Below, in pieces: positions 1 to 11,074 of a DNA stretch of 41,091 nt. The stretch's first letter is position 1. The number at the start of each line of letters is the position of its first letter. The DNA comes from Tubiluchus corallicola (Eukaryota > Priapulida > Priapulimorpha > Priapulimorphida > Tubiluchidae), in assembly GCA_030141605.1 (NCBI GenBank), contig JAQGDQ010001440.1, forward strand, positions 1-41,091. The letters are read 5' to 3'. A program made the translations under genes and the position numbers. The notes beneath the pieces are model-generated. The model had not been told where the DNA came from. It worked only from the letters and a program-made list of their open reading frames with translations, and searched no databases.

Positions 1-39
1 AATCGTGTTAATAGAATCAAGGGAGAAGGTCATTAATGG

Positions 40-165
40 CTTCATTGGCCTCTTCTATTAATGCGATTACGAAAACGGAAGCTGTGACGTTAAACGTTAA
101 AGGAAAAGTCAAGCCTTTTCGGAAGTTAGGCTTACAGTTATCTCCGCGAAAAACGTTGAATGACT
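40..165 (-). repeat. dispersed repeat fragment, pair of 9540-9665
   Basis: This stretch, read on the minus strand, closely matches 9540-9665 on the plus strand. Shared blocks include AAGGCTTGACTTTTCC and GCTTCCGTTTTCGTAATCGC. Both copies could encode a peptide containing KGLTFPL and ASVFVIALI, but neither has a longer coding context. It is a repeat of unknown class. The flank 170-240 is AT-rich and ends in an ATC trinucleotide run. Confidence 0.6.
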
Positions 166-240
166 TAGTAATAATAATAAAAATAATAAATTTAATAATA
201 ATCATCATCATTATCATCATCATCATCATCATCATCATAG

Positions 241-555
241 CCAGCTTTTGGGTGAGCAATTAACATTAGCTCAAAGAGCTATTATTGCCGACAGTAAATA
301 ACAACCTACAACTACATAACAGAGGCTATTATTACCCCACTTTTACCCTAAATACCACGTGCCAAGGAGGGCAACACCATTTCTAAAGTCTTTTGTATGA
401 CCCACGACCTCCCAGATGTAAAGTGAACGCGTTACCAGACTAAACTGTCTGGTCTGAACTAAACCAGACAGGTTTAACAAGCTAACATATATGCAAAAAA
501 GTTTTTTTATATAAAAGTTTCAGCTAATGCACAAGTGCTGCTCATTGGTTGATGT
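241..555. other. no feature recognised
   Basis: AT-rich sequence without a coding frame, RNA gene or array that I can support. Confidence 0.4.
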
Positions 556-646
556 CGCAATGGCACAAATGGTCTTCCAATGGTCACAAATGGTCACAAT
601 GGTCTTCCAATGGTCACAAATGGTCACAATGGTCTTCCAATATTCA
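556..646. repeat. 30-bp short tandem repeat
   Basis: Almost three copies of a 30-bp unit built on TGGTCACAA and TGGTCTTCCAA. The stretch 647-975 holds only a T8-G8 run near 842-858 and no gene. Confidence 0.75.
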
Positions 647-975
647 CAAATCTGTGACTGACAACTTTCTAGGCCTATAATTGTACCAGATTCTGAGAAG
701 AAATAAACGAGTTGGCAACATGGCGACGATTATGGTAGAAATTGCCCGCGCACTTGCACTTTTTCCAAGACTGATTACCATCTCCTGCAATAATACATTC
801 TTCTGTTTTTGACTGGTTTACTTGAAGATTTCTTTTCTCTAGTTTTTTTTTGGGGGGGGATTCTTTTTTATTGTTTTGGAATACCCTTGTCTGATGTAAC
901 TTAAAATCCGTTTAAATACATTTTGAGCGCAGAAAGTAAAGCAATCGGCCTTGCATTCACTCCAAGCTAACCAGT

Positions 976-1800
976 CATTGCTTGAGAACAATGTGCACCC
1001 ATTACTTGAGAACAATGAGCCCCCATACTTGAGAACAATGAGCCCATTATCTTGAGAACAATGAGCCCCATTATCTTGAGAACAATGCGCCCCCATTACT
1101 TGAGAACAATGAGCCCCATTACTTGAGAACAATGAGCCCCATTACTTGAGAACAATGAGCCCCATTATCTTGAGAACAATGAACCCCATTACTTGAGAAC
1201 AATGAGCCCCATTACTTGAGAACAATGAGCCCCCTTACTTGAGCACAACGACCCCATTATCTTGAGAACAGTGAGCCCCATTACTTGAGAACAATGAGCC
1301 CCCATTACTTGAGAACAATGGGCCCCCTTTACTTGAGAACAATGAGCCCCATTACTTGGGAACAATGAGCCCCCATTACTTGAGAACAATGAACCCCATT
1401 ACTTGAGAACAATGAACCCCATTACTTGAGAAAAATGAGCCCCATTATCTTGAGAACAATGAACCCCATTACTTGAGAACAATGAGCCCCCATTACTTGA
1501 GAACAATGAGCCCCTATTACTTGAGTACAATGAGCCCCATTATCTTGAGAACAATGAGCCCCATTACTTGGGAACAATGAATCCCCGTTACTTGAGAACA
1601 ATGCGCCCCATTACTTGAGAACAATGAGCCCCATTACTTGAGAACAATGAGCCCCCATTACTTGAGAACAATGAGCCCCCATTACTTGAGAACAATGAGC
1701 CCCATTACTTGAGAACAATGAGCCCCCATTACTTGAGAACAATGAGCCCCCATTACTTGAGAACAATGAGCCCCATTACTTGAGAAAAATGAGCCCCATT
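976..1800. repeat. 23-bp minisatellite, block 1
   Basis: About 35 copies of a 23-24 bp unit, ATTACTTGAGAACAATGAGC followed by three or four C. Copies vary at a few positions (GAG or GAA, TTACTT or TTATCTT). Open frames here are broken by the 23/24 length changes and are not coding. Confidence 0.95.
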
Positions 1801-1895
1801 ATTTGGTTTTTGGTGGTTTTGGTTGTGTTTTGGTGGTTTTGGTGGTTTTGGTGGTTTTGGGTTTTGGTGGTTTTGGTTTTTGGTGGTTTTGGTTT
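1801..1895. repeat. GGTTTTGGT-rich block inside the minisatellite
   Basis: A purely G/T stretch, GGTGGTTTTGGT repeated with small length changes, with only G and T for about 90 bp. It replaces the 23-bp units, which resume at 1897, so it looks inserted or expanded inside the array. Confidence 0.85.
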
Positions 1896-1957
1896 GAGAA
1901 CAATGAACCCCATTACTTGAGAACAATGAGCCCCCATTACTTGAGTACAATGAGCCC
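1896..1957. repeat. 23-bp minisatellite, block 2
   Basis: Between two and three further copies of the same 23-bp unit after the G/T block, ending at about 1957. From 1958 to 2511 I see no gene or repeat. Confidence 0.9.
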
Positions 1958-2511
1958 CACTTCCCTGTATGCCACTGAGTTGTCTTAGCAACAATATGGG
2001 CAGTTAATGTAGGTTAGTTAATTACAATGTTCTTCAAGATGATCTTGGACATCTAGAAGCTACTTTTCAGCTGTATAGTGATGGCTACTAGTAATTGTGC
2101 GTTTCAAGATGAATTATAACCACTCCTAATGGCTGTTCCATATTTGTCTCGAGTAATTATGAGTTTGGTAAAAGCTATCATTTATCGTGACGTAGAGCGC
2201 GCAGGGATATATGAGTGTCACGAGCATAGGCGAAAGTAGTACGGGAGCAATTTCAAGCTGGTTATTATGAAGATGAGGCAGAAATGGCCTTTAGCGACCT
2301 CTTGTTTGCTTACCTCCTGAGGGAGTTTATGCATGGAACGCATTTACAGGGGAAGAAAGGAGAATCTCAAAAGAGGTTTCCATAGAAAGTTGTACGCTTA
2401 CGTGTTTGAAAAATTTGTGTAGTTGGGAGAGAAAATTCTAAATAATTTGAAATATTGGTGATTGAGTCTTCACCACTCACTCAAACTTTAACAAAAAACA
2501 CTCTATTCATC

Positions 2512-2541
2512 TTAGTTTAAACATAATTTATTACACACACA

Positions 2542-2582
<41 letters not shown>

Positions 2583-2682
2583 AGTTGAAACATAATTTAT
2601 TATAGGATTGGATCAGACAGTTTGAACAACATGATTTAGGATCCTCATCACAACAGTCTACACACACACTCTTTCTCTCTTC

Positions 2683-2719
<37 letters not shown>

Positions 2720-2771
2720 CTTTCTCCTCTCTCTCTTTCTCTCTCTCTCTCTCTGTTTCTCCCTCTCTCTT

Positions 2772-2829
<58 letters not shown>

Positions 2830-2838
2830 CCTCTCTCA
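2512..2838 (-). repeat. two truncated LINE-B 3' ends joined by AC/CT microsatellites
   Basis: Two short copies of the terminal sequence AGTTTAAACATAATTTATTA (20 bp at about 2512, about 70 bp at 2583-2650) each break off into (AC)n(CT)n runs. The full-length 3' end follows at 2839. All three share one orientation; read on the minus strand each LINE terminus passes directly into GA repeats. Confidence 0.8.
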
Positions 2839-3395
2839 GTTTAAACATAATTTATTATAGGATTGGATCAGGCAGTTTGAACAACCTGATTTAGGATCCT
2901 TACCACAACAGACTTTATACACTATTTACAAAAACATTTACAGTAAGAATAGACTATAACTACACAAGCTGATAAGTTTTGCTACAAGATTACATTAGAC
3001 ATTAGTAGAAAATGACGGTTAGAACATATTAATGTACGATAATTTAAGACTGATGCATTTCATATCAGATAGAAACTACTGGAAGCGTATAGTACGTATT
3101 ATAAAGTCATATATACATTGGAATATTTTACAGCAAGTAACATAGTTAAATTCATCTTTTCCGAACAATAACAACTTCAACAGATCATTAGTTCCTAAGG
3201 CATCTATATTAAGGTTTTCAGGCAGAAGTATTTCATTTAATTTATCAAACATAACAACCCTAGCTAGTTGATACAATGGGCAGTGCAACAAAAAGTGTTC
3301 AACAGACTCAAATCGAAATCCACAGTTACAATTCGGCAATACTGGATGACCGTTATTATCTTTACAGCCTTTAGAGAAAAGGACAAAGATCATAG
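2839..3395 (-). pseudogene. LINE-B retrotransposon, 3'-terminal fragment
   Basis: The minus strand encodes about 105 residues ending at 3076, including a C-x-C then ESVEHFLLHCPLYQ pattern. This is the Cys/His knuckle common at the carboxyl end of non-LTR retrotransposon polyproteins. About 235 bp of 3' untranslated sequence follow and end in a GA microsatellite. The reverse transcriptase itself is missing, so this is a 5'-truncated dead copy. Related copies lie at 5372-5757 and 13312-13760. The clade was not determined. Confidence 0.75.
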
Positions 3396-3524
3396 TTTAG
3401 CTGAGAAAATCCGATTCTCATGCGCATGTGCAAATTTTCACTATTGATCTTATTGGTAACATAAAATAATCTGCACTTTTTTTGCTTACTTAATGAAGAG
3501 TTTGCAACGAATTCTCTATTTTTC

Positions 3525-3725
3525 ATACTGCTGTCGAAATGTGTTTCAAAAACGACTTACCGTTAAAATGGTTGCGGTCAAAGGTCATTGCTGGAGTTTA
3601 AATTTACAGGTTTTAAACAGGGTTACTGTCAATGCAAACACTGTACACAATAAGACAGCACGTAAATGATGGTGTTTATTTAAGCTTTATTTATGAATGG
3701 TGTTTTTCGTCGTTTAAAAGTTCAT
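3525..3725 (+). repeat. dispersed repeat E, copy 1
   Basis: Shares blocks such as GAGTTTAAAT, ACAG(C/G)GTTACTG and AATAAGACAG with 6175-6395 and 28185-28360, in the same order and orientation. No coding potential was recognised and the class is unknown. Confidence 0.6.
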
Positions 3726-3975
3726 GAACTCTCTACTCTCTAGGTCAGTCTCTACCCGTTTACCGTCCAATCTAAGCAACCACAAAGGACCTTAAACCTT
3801 GTTTGTCCAAACCTCAGACAATTTCAAAAGACAGAAACGGATAGAATGCGACAAGGTACCACTGATGACAGTTGCGTGTTGAGAATTGGGCAGGGCTTCA
3901 TAATGTATGGGGCTTCTGCTATCTTGAGATCTTGAACTTTACTTGCATTATATAAAGTGTTAAATTGGTGGTAAA

Positions 3976-3995
3976 GGCTACAGTAGCCGAAACGA
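3976..3995 (+). other. hairpin followed by GAAACG
   Basis: GGCTAC-A-GTAGCC is a perfect 6-bp hairpin immediately followed by GAAACG. Similar stem-plus-GAAACG motifs occur at 36132 and 38524. The nearby stretch 3731-4004 has no recognisable gene. Confidence 0.5.
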
Positions 3996-4004
3996 TAAAC
4001 ATGA

Positions 4005-4545
<541 letters not shown>

Positions 4546-4975
4546 TTCATTCAAAATCTTTTATTTATAAAAGAACATAAAGTATAAGTACAGATACGAT
4601 ATATATACAAAAACAAAAAGACCCCTCTATTTACAGGGGTGAATGTTTTCACGCATATATACATAAAGCGCACGAGGAGTGTATATTAAAACGCTTAAAC
4701 CATTTCTAAGCAGGACAAGATGAAAACCTGCACAAGTGAAAATTATACTAAAAAAATAAACACGGGCTAAAAATCGCATTTACATATAATATAATCATAA
4801 AAACGAAAAGGCCAATTTATTATTAGAAGAAGTAAATTATTTTTTCATAAAACCTGTCACAAGATCAGTGAAATTGCAAACGTGAATGCAACTGATCTTT
4901 AATGAAGGAATCATCACAAAGCTGCATAACAGCCTCTAAAATATCATTGCACTAAAGTGTTTGTACGCACGAGTT
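4546..4975 (-). repeat. probable retroelement 3' UTR with GAAT-type tail
   Basis: Read on the minus strand this AT-rich segment ends in AATAAAAGATTTTGAATGAA and then the large CT/GA array. It contains an inverted repeat, ACCCCT-CTATTTAC-AGGGGT, near 4621. No coding part survives. The polyadenylation-like signal plus simple-repeat end resembles the other LINE tails here; this is inference. Confidence 0.45.
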
Positions 4976-5222
4976 CAAAAATGCGCGTCTGTCCACGTAG
5001 TTCAACCTACATTCTTAAGAGCAAGAAGTTTCGTCTCAAGTCGAGTACAGTAACCCAGCGAGATATCAATTCATCGATCAGTATGCACTACGAATGCTTC
5101 AAAAATGCGCGTCTGTCCACGTAGTGTAACCTACATTCTTAACAGCAAGAAGTTTCGTCTCAAGTCGCGTACAATAACCCAGCGAGACATCAATGCATCG
5201 ATCAGTATGCACGACGAATGCT
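4976..5222. repeat. 122-bp tandem duplication
   Basis: Two copies, starting near 4976 and 5098, share CAAAAATGCGCGTCTGTCCA, the AGCAAGAAGTTTCGTCTCAA block and ATCGATCAGTATGCAC. They differ at roughly ten positions. No coding frame spans them. The following 5223-5371 shows nothing. Confidence 0.85.
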
Positions 5223-5371
5223 TGCAAAACCATGTGGTCACTATTGACTAATCAACCACTACAATTGTTGGCTATTAGGGCTTATGATGTTCATTCATAG
5301 TTTTCAGTATTTCTTGTTTGTCACGTGTCATTCGTACAGATTTAATTGACAAATAGCAAACTATCAGTTAA

Positions 5372-5757
5372 AGGACTAGAAAACCTTAATAAAGCTACCT
5401 TAGGAACTAATGATCTGTTGAAGTTGTTATTATTCGGAAAAGATGAATTTAACTATGTTGCTAACTGTAAAATATTCCAATGCATACATGACTTTATATT
5501 ATGTACTAAACGTTTCCAGTAGTTTCTATCTGATATGAAATGCATCAGCCTTAAATATTCGTACATTAATATTTTCTAACCGCCATTTTCTACTAATGTC
5601 TAATGTAATCTTGTAGTAAAACTTGTCAGCTTGCGTAGTTATAGTCTATTCTTACTGTAAATGTTCTTGTAAATAGTGTATAAAGTCTGTTGTGGAGAGG
5701 ATCCTAAATCATGTTGTTCAAACTGTCTGATCCAATCCTAAATAAATTATGTTATAC
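5372..5757 (+). pseudogene. LINE-B 3'-terminal fragment, plus-strand copy
   Basis: The plus strand encodes LGTNDLLKLLLFGKDEFNYV and a related end, with the stop at 5520-5522. This matches the carboxyl end read from 3076-3200 on the minus strand. About 230 bp of shared 3' UTR follow, ending in AATAAATTATGTT. Unlike the minus-strand copy, no microsatellite tail remains. Confidence 0.75.
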
Positions 5758-5839
5758 TAAGGACAAGAAAAGGGGCACCCGATGTAAGTTTCAGAAAAAT
5801 CGCCTTGAAAATTGAATTACTTTACAACAATTTTACGCG

Positions 5840-6030
5840 TACATCTTCCTGCATGCGCATTGGAGTTATTCAAGGCTGCACACTTGGGCCCTTCTTATAA
5901 CTCACATAATTAAAGTAGAGAAATGGCACCAAGGTACAACCCTGGGGAACTCCCGCAATTGTAGATCCTCCCGGGGAAGAACGAGCAGAGTCTAAGATGA
6001 AGTTGCGTCTTTCATCTCAATATTTTGTTT
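5840..6030 (+). repeat. dispersed repeat G, partial copy with near-palindromic RT motif
   Basis: Shares about 185 bp with 11263-11445 and, inverted, with 14075-14255. The core 5862-5953 is an imperfect inverted repeat. Its plus strand reads GVIQGCTLGPFL and its minus strand reads GVPQGCTLVPFL, both like the reverse-transcriptase QG-x-x-LGP motif. Stops follow directly on the plus strand, so neither arm is functional. Confidence 0.65.
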
Positions 6031-6174
6031 GTTTTCATTTTAAATCTCCCGCAATACCATTCTGAAGTCGCCATTACATGACGTCATACACGCACAACGT
6101 AAATTAGGGAAAGAAAGTGAAATGTTAAACTTTGTCCTAATAAACTTTCCATGCAAAGTTACATTACTTAGCTT

Positions 6175-6395
6175 TCAAATTTCACGCAACGTTATCTAAA
6201 CTTGTTACAAACGACCTACCAATAAAATTCCTGCGTATAACGGTCATCGCTCGAGTTTAAATTTCGAATTTTTATACAGCGTTACTGCTGACGCAAGCCC
6301 TGCATGCAAAAAAGCTGTAGGTAAGCAGCGTAAAATTTCAAGACGAATTTTTAAGGTTTATGTAAGTGGAGGTTTCTTCTGCTTTAACAAACTTT
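6175..6395 (+). repeat. dispersed repeat E, copy 2
   Basis: Contains ACGGTCATCGCT, GAGTTTAAAT and TATACAGCGTTACTGCTGAC, also present in order at 28205-28280, and a diverged form at 3585-3650. Confidence 0.65.
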
Positions 6396-6423
6396 TTAGA
6401 CTAAACTTTGGATGCCAAAATTT

Positions 6424-8060
6424 ACAACAAGTCACCCAGTATATCTTGGGTTTATCTAACTGTTATCACGTAAACTGTTTGTGATGTGCTAAAGGAAAGA
6501 ACAAGTCACTCAGTATTTTGGGTTTATCTAACTGTTATCACGTAAACTGTTTGTGGTGTGCTAAAGGAAAGAACAAGTCACTCAGTATGTTGGGTTTATC
6601 TAACTGTTATCACTTAAACTGTTTGTGGTGTGCTAAGGGAAAGAACAAGTCACTCAGTATGTTGGGTTTATCTAACTGTTATCACTTAAACTGTTTGTGA
6701 TGTGCTAAAGGAATGAACAAGTCACTCAGTATGTTGGGTTTATCTAACTGTTATCACTTAAACTGTTTGTGGTGTGCTAAAGGGAAGAACAAGTCACTCA
6801 GTATGTTGTGTTTATCAAACTGTTATCACTTAAACTGTTTGTGATGTGCTAAAGGAAAGAACAAGTCACTCAGTATATTGGGTTTATATAACTGTTATCA
6901 CTTAAACTGTTTGTGATGTGCTAAAGGAAAGAACAAGTCACTCAGTATGTTGTGTTTATCTAACTGTTATCACTTAAACTGTTTGTGGTGTGCTAAAGGA
7001 AAGAACAAGTCACTCAGTATATTGGGTTTATCTAACTGTTATCACTTAAACTGTTTGTGGTGTGCTAAAGGAAAGAACAAGTCACTCAGTATGTTGGGTT
7101 TATCAAAGTGTTATCAGTTAAACTGTTTGTGATGTGCTAAAGGAAAGAACAAGTCACTCAGTATGTTGGGTTTATCTAACTGTTATCACTTAAACTGTTT
7201 GTGGTGTGCTAAAGGAAAGAACAAGTCACTCAGTATGTTGGGTTTATCTAACTGTTATCACTTAAACTGTTTGTGGTGTACTAAAGGAAAGAACAAGTCA
7301 CTCAGTATGTTGGGTTTATCTAACTGTTATCACTTAAACTGTTTGTGGTGTACTAAAGGAAAGAACAAGTCACTCAGTATGTTGGGTTTATCTAACTGTT
7401 ATCACTTAAACTGTTTGTGGTGTGCTAAAGGAAAGAACAAGTCATTCAGTATGTTGGGTTTATCTAACTGTTATCACTTAAACTGTTTGTGGTGTGCTAA
7501 ATGAAAGAACAAGTCACTCAGTATGTTGGGTTTATTTTACTGTTATCACTTGAACTGCTTGTGACGTGCTAAAGGAAAGAACAAGTCACTCAGTATGTTG
7601 GGTTTATCTAACTGTTATCACTTAAACTGTTTGTTGTGTGCTAAAGGAAAGAACAAGTCATTCAGTATGTTGGGTTTATCTAACTGTTATCACTTAAACT
7701 GTTTGTGATGTGCTAAAGGAAAGAACAAGTCACTCAGTATGTTGGGTTTATCTAACTGTTATCATTTAAACTGTTTGTGGTGTGCTAAAGGAAACCACAA
7801 GTCACTCAGTATGTTGGGTTTATTTTACTGTTATCACTTAAACTGTTTGTGGTGTGCTAAACGAAAGAACAAGTCACTCAGTATGTTGGGTTTATCTAAC
7901 TGTTATCATTTAAACTGTTTGTGGTGTGCTAAATGAAAGAACAAGTCACTCAGTATGTTGGGTTTATTTTACTGTTATCACTTGAACTGCTTGTGACGTG
8001 CTTAAGGAAAGAACAAGTCACTCAGTATGTTGGGTTTATCTAACTGTTATCACTTAAACT
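6424..8060. repeat. 72-bp satellite array, about 22 copies
   Basis: Unit: AACAAGTCACTCAGTATGTT, GGGTTTATCTAACTGTTATC, ACTTAAACTGTTTGTGGTGT, GCTAAAGGAAAG. Because 72 is divisible by three, runs of units translate as one 24-residue peptide. Several units carry TGA in place of TGG, or TGA after GCTAAA, so the array does not encode one protein. Variant units with TTATTTTACTG occur near 7533, 7829 and 7965. One orphan unit lies at 35184. Confidence 0.95.
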
Positions 8061-8535
8061 TAGAAAGATATAACGAAGAAATTTGCAAAAGTACTCTCTA
8101 TTAATCATAAATTTAAAAGATACAACCTCTGAATAGAAATTTTGAGTTAGGTGGGGTATCGTTGCCGTCATTCGTTTGAAAATTACTGGGAAATTTCCAG
8201 ACTTTCCATGAACTTTCAGTGGCTTTCCGTGGCATCGTGAACTTTCCATTGCGCTAACTCAAACTTGTGCAGATTATCTGTTATTCGCGCTACAAAATGT
8301 TGCAAAATCAACTATCTAATATTTTTGTAAAAACTTATTATACTTTCGACGAAGATTGACAGTGTGCTTCTATTCTTCCGGACGAATGACGTCACTGAAA
8401 GGATAAAGGACATTGAAAATGGGAGCGCCCAGCCATGAAGTGATCGCGACTTTAAAGCGATTGAAATGTATGCAAAACACCAGTTTAATGTGCTGACCAA
8501 AAGTTTCTTTATTCTGTAATACAATGATTAACAAT
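8061..8535. other. no feature recognised
   Basis: Non-repetitive AT-rich sequence. Only short frames are present, with no recognisable family. Confidence 0.4.
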
Positions 8536-8537
8536 TA

Positions 8538-9019
8538 CAGTGGACTGTCGTTACAAGAATCACACGTATAAGAATCAGCTCGATATAAGAATCAAAATCG
8601 CGTTTCCCGAATTGAATCGGCATTTTCCTAGTGAAAATCCGCTCGCATAAGAATCACCCTTCTTTCGATAGTAGAATCAATTTTGGCGCCAACTCCATTG
8701 TCTCTCACATGGTTCTGCGCAGTGGGCGTGGAGAAAAAAATTATGTGCATTAAAAAATTTTTAAGGCAATTCTGTCATCATGAAATATTTACCCAACCAT
8801 GAAATGAAAATATTAGTCTAGGAATTTTTAGGTCCTTTTTAGGCCAGAAAAACATTATGCTGTTTCATGTCGTTTCTAGCGTAATTTCGGGAAATAAATA
8901 ATTTTTATGTGCATAAAATTTTTTTAAAGCAATTCTGTGTCATGCTCGTTATAAGAATCGCTTGTTATAAGAATCACTTTGCCTTCTCCCGAGGTGATTC
9001 TTATAACGAGAGTCCACTG
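8538..9019. mobile_element. pogo/Tc1-mariner-like MITE
   Basis: Terminal inverted repeats begin CAGTGGACT(G/C)TCGTTA and continue with (T/C)AAGAATCAC; the right end is their reverse complement. TA flanks both ends (8536-8537, 9020-9021), as in the Tc1/mariner/pogo group. The motif ATAAGAATC recurs at least six times near the ends. Two copies of an internal block (8740-8782 and 8901-8944) share TTATGTGCAT and GCAATTCTGT. There is no transposase frame, so it is non-autonomous. Confidence 0.85.
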
Positions 9020-9021
9020 TA

Positions 9022-9534
9022 GTTTAATTTGCATTGAGTAGAAGAGAGTTCATCGCATGATTAGATGTATGACTATAAAACTGATATAAAATTTATATAA
9101 GCTACATTGAAATTAATTAATAATAACTTACGGTGTTAGAGCCTTTAATAGTTACAAAGACAGGAATGAGAACTCCAAGTAGCCTTAAGAACAACAATGT
9201 CACAACAATAAATTCGTAAGAAATTCACAGTCATAATGTTCATCACAAACACAAAACTAGAGCAATGGCGGAGAGAACCAAAAGACGGGTAAAATGTCAG
9301 ACAACTACTACAGCTATAGCTCACGAAAGGCCAAAATGCTAATGTATTCAAGGATATTAGGTGCTTCAATTTTAAAAGAGTGACTACTGTAAAAAGCTAA
9401 ATGCCTACTAAATAAACAAACAGGTGGCAGCACCGCGGCAGTAACTAAATAAAAACCAAAAAGGGCCTATGCACCCGCTACAGTGATTTTACTAATCACA
9501 TGAAGTGCTTATTGCAGTTTTACTACTAAATCCC
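9022..9534. other. no feature recognised
   Basis: AT-rich spacer. A 74-residue minus-strand frame at 9145-9369 resembles nothing I know. Confidence 0.4.
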
Positions 9535-9539
9535 TGTAG

Positions 9540-9665
9540 CATTTTTCACGAACATCGAAATAAGCCCAACTTTCCAAAAGGCTTGACTTTTCCTTTAAGT
9601 GACTCCTGCGTCGCAGCTTCCGTTTTCGTAATCGCATTAATACAGCAGACCGTTTCCATTAGCAC
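9540..9665 (+). repeat. dispersed repeat fragment, pair of 40-165
   Basis: Plus-strand counterpart of the window's first repeat, with AAGGCTTGACTTTTCC and CTTCCGTTTTCGTAATCGCA. A second, weaker AGAAGGCTTGGCCTTTCC follows at 9679, suggesting an internal partial duplication. Confidence 0.6.
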
Positions 9666-9768
9666 GATTTCGCCTCATAGAAGGCTTGGCCTTTCCCTTA
9701 AGTTACAAAAATACAATTACCAATGAAGCCAATTACAAAGACCTATACTTACAATTTACCAGCATTAA

Positions 9769-10226
9769 CCCTTTCAGTCCCAAATTATTTTTTTAATAAG
9801 AAAAATTTTTTTGGTTTGGTACTTTTGTTCAGTATGTACATCTTGTTTACACATAATAATTATTTTTTCTACCTGTGCCCACGTGCTAAATATAGCCTGT
9901 ATCCCACGGGATACATTGGGATTCAATGGAAGCATAAGATGTGCTTCATTTTGCAACTGCTGATAATTTTTTAAAGTATCTAAGACATTTAGTATGCACG
10001 CTATGCTGATCTGTACGAAGTCGTCTCTAAAGTACTGTACCTTGTGCAGTTTTTATGCTATGTAGACTTTCTAGTTTGCAATTTTATCACCATTATTTGT
10101 CTATTGTTATTGGCTTAAATCAAAATAACTATTAACAGATCAAATAACTGTCAGTTTTAAAATTTTATTAATTTTAAAGGTAGAAAATATTCTCGTATCC
10201 CATGGGATACAACGGGTATGAAAGGG
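9769..10226 (+). mobile_element. piggyBac-like MITE flanked by TTAA, copy 1
   Basis: TTAA borders the element at 9765-9768 and 10227-10230. The ends are CCCTTTCAGTCCC and, inverted, CCCTTTCATACCC. TTAA duplication plus CCCTTT ends are typical of the piggyBac superfamily. Subterminal palindromes lie near both ends: GTATCCCACGGGATAC near 9898 and the perfect GTATCCCATGGGATAC near 10196. No transposase is encoded. An inverted full copy is at 19505-19966 and a truncated copy at 24013-24180. Confidence 0.85.
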
Positions 10227-10230
10227 TTAA

Positions 10231-10570
10231 AAAGAGAAAGTAGTTTAAGATACTGGCTAAACTGACGAGAATGGGGGTAGTACATGAAAAATTATCCTGT
10301 GTTCTTTTAACCTTTTGGCGACGCACTAAACTGTACTTAAAGTTGCATCCTGAACTCTATTTACTCAGTGTCTTACTAGATGGCAACACATGTTGTACAA
10401 TACTTGCTGTTCTATGATAGCAAATCAGATGGGAAGTCGAATCGCGCCATCTACCGACAAAATATAAAAACATCTCAAGGTACTTGCGATTGCGATTGCG
10501 ATACTCGACTCTCTCCACCTATCAGAGGCAGGCACCTTTATAGGGTGCAAAGTCTATTCTTCTTTAACGC
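10231..10570. other. no gene recognised
   Basis: AT-rich spacer with a short TGCGAT hexamer run near 10485. No family recognised. Confidence 0.4.
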
Positions 10571-10577
10571 TGATCTT

Positions 10578-10991
10578 TTATTTGTCTTTTCCAAGTTTAA
10601 TGTCTTTATTTGTCTTTATCCTGTATTCCATACATTCGTTCACTAGATTTCTAATTTCTAGCAATCCTTCCTTTTCACTGTTCATTAATATATCTGAGTT
10701 CAAAATTTCTTTCCATTCTCCATATCTGTAACATCTAAGCATATGTTCAGTAGTGTCATCATCTTCCTCACACACTGGTCATAATAACTGATCCTTAAAC
10801 TCATTCTTGTAGTTTCCTTTAACTTTAATCATATTCAGTCTTGTTTTCAATATATCTTTAACCTCTTCTGGCTTGCATGTGTCTATGTAATTTTGTCGTT
10901 TCCACTTGGTATGCCTTAAAAATCTTAATTTAGTGCTGTTCCTGCATTTTTCTGCACATTCATTCTTTATATTATATTCAACTTGCTCCAT
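10578..10991 (-). pseudogene. LINE-C retrotransposon carboxyl-terminal remnant
   Basis: Two minus-strand frames join across one in-frame TGA at about 10776-10778. The upstream part (from 10991) has TKLRFLRHTKWKRQNYI and ILKTRLNMIKVKGNYKN. The downstream part reads CEEDDDTTEHMLRC. This C-x-x-C...TxEH(M/F)LxxC order is the Cys/His motif after the reverse transcriptase in several non-LTR elements. The stop codon and absent polymerase mark it as dead. It differs from LINE-B. Confidence 0.65.
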
Positions 10992-11074
10992 GACGCTATG
11001 TAAAGCAAAATGTTACAATGCGGAGATGGTATTTTTCGATGATTCCTGGACTCGCCTCGGCTCCTCGCCGGAGA

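Noticed and set aside
6518-7936. Peptide repeats LGLSNCYHLNCLWCAKGK as a possible secreted Cys-rich protein
   Set aside because: The 72-bp period keeps the frame open, but many units contain TGA and there is no signal peptide or start outside the array.
6424-8060. CRISPR-like array
   Set aside because: Units are head-to-tail with no unique spacers, and the setting is eukaryotic.
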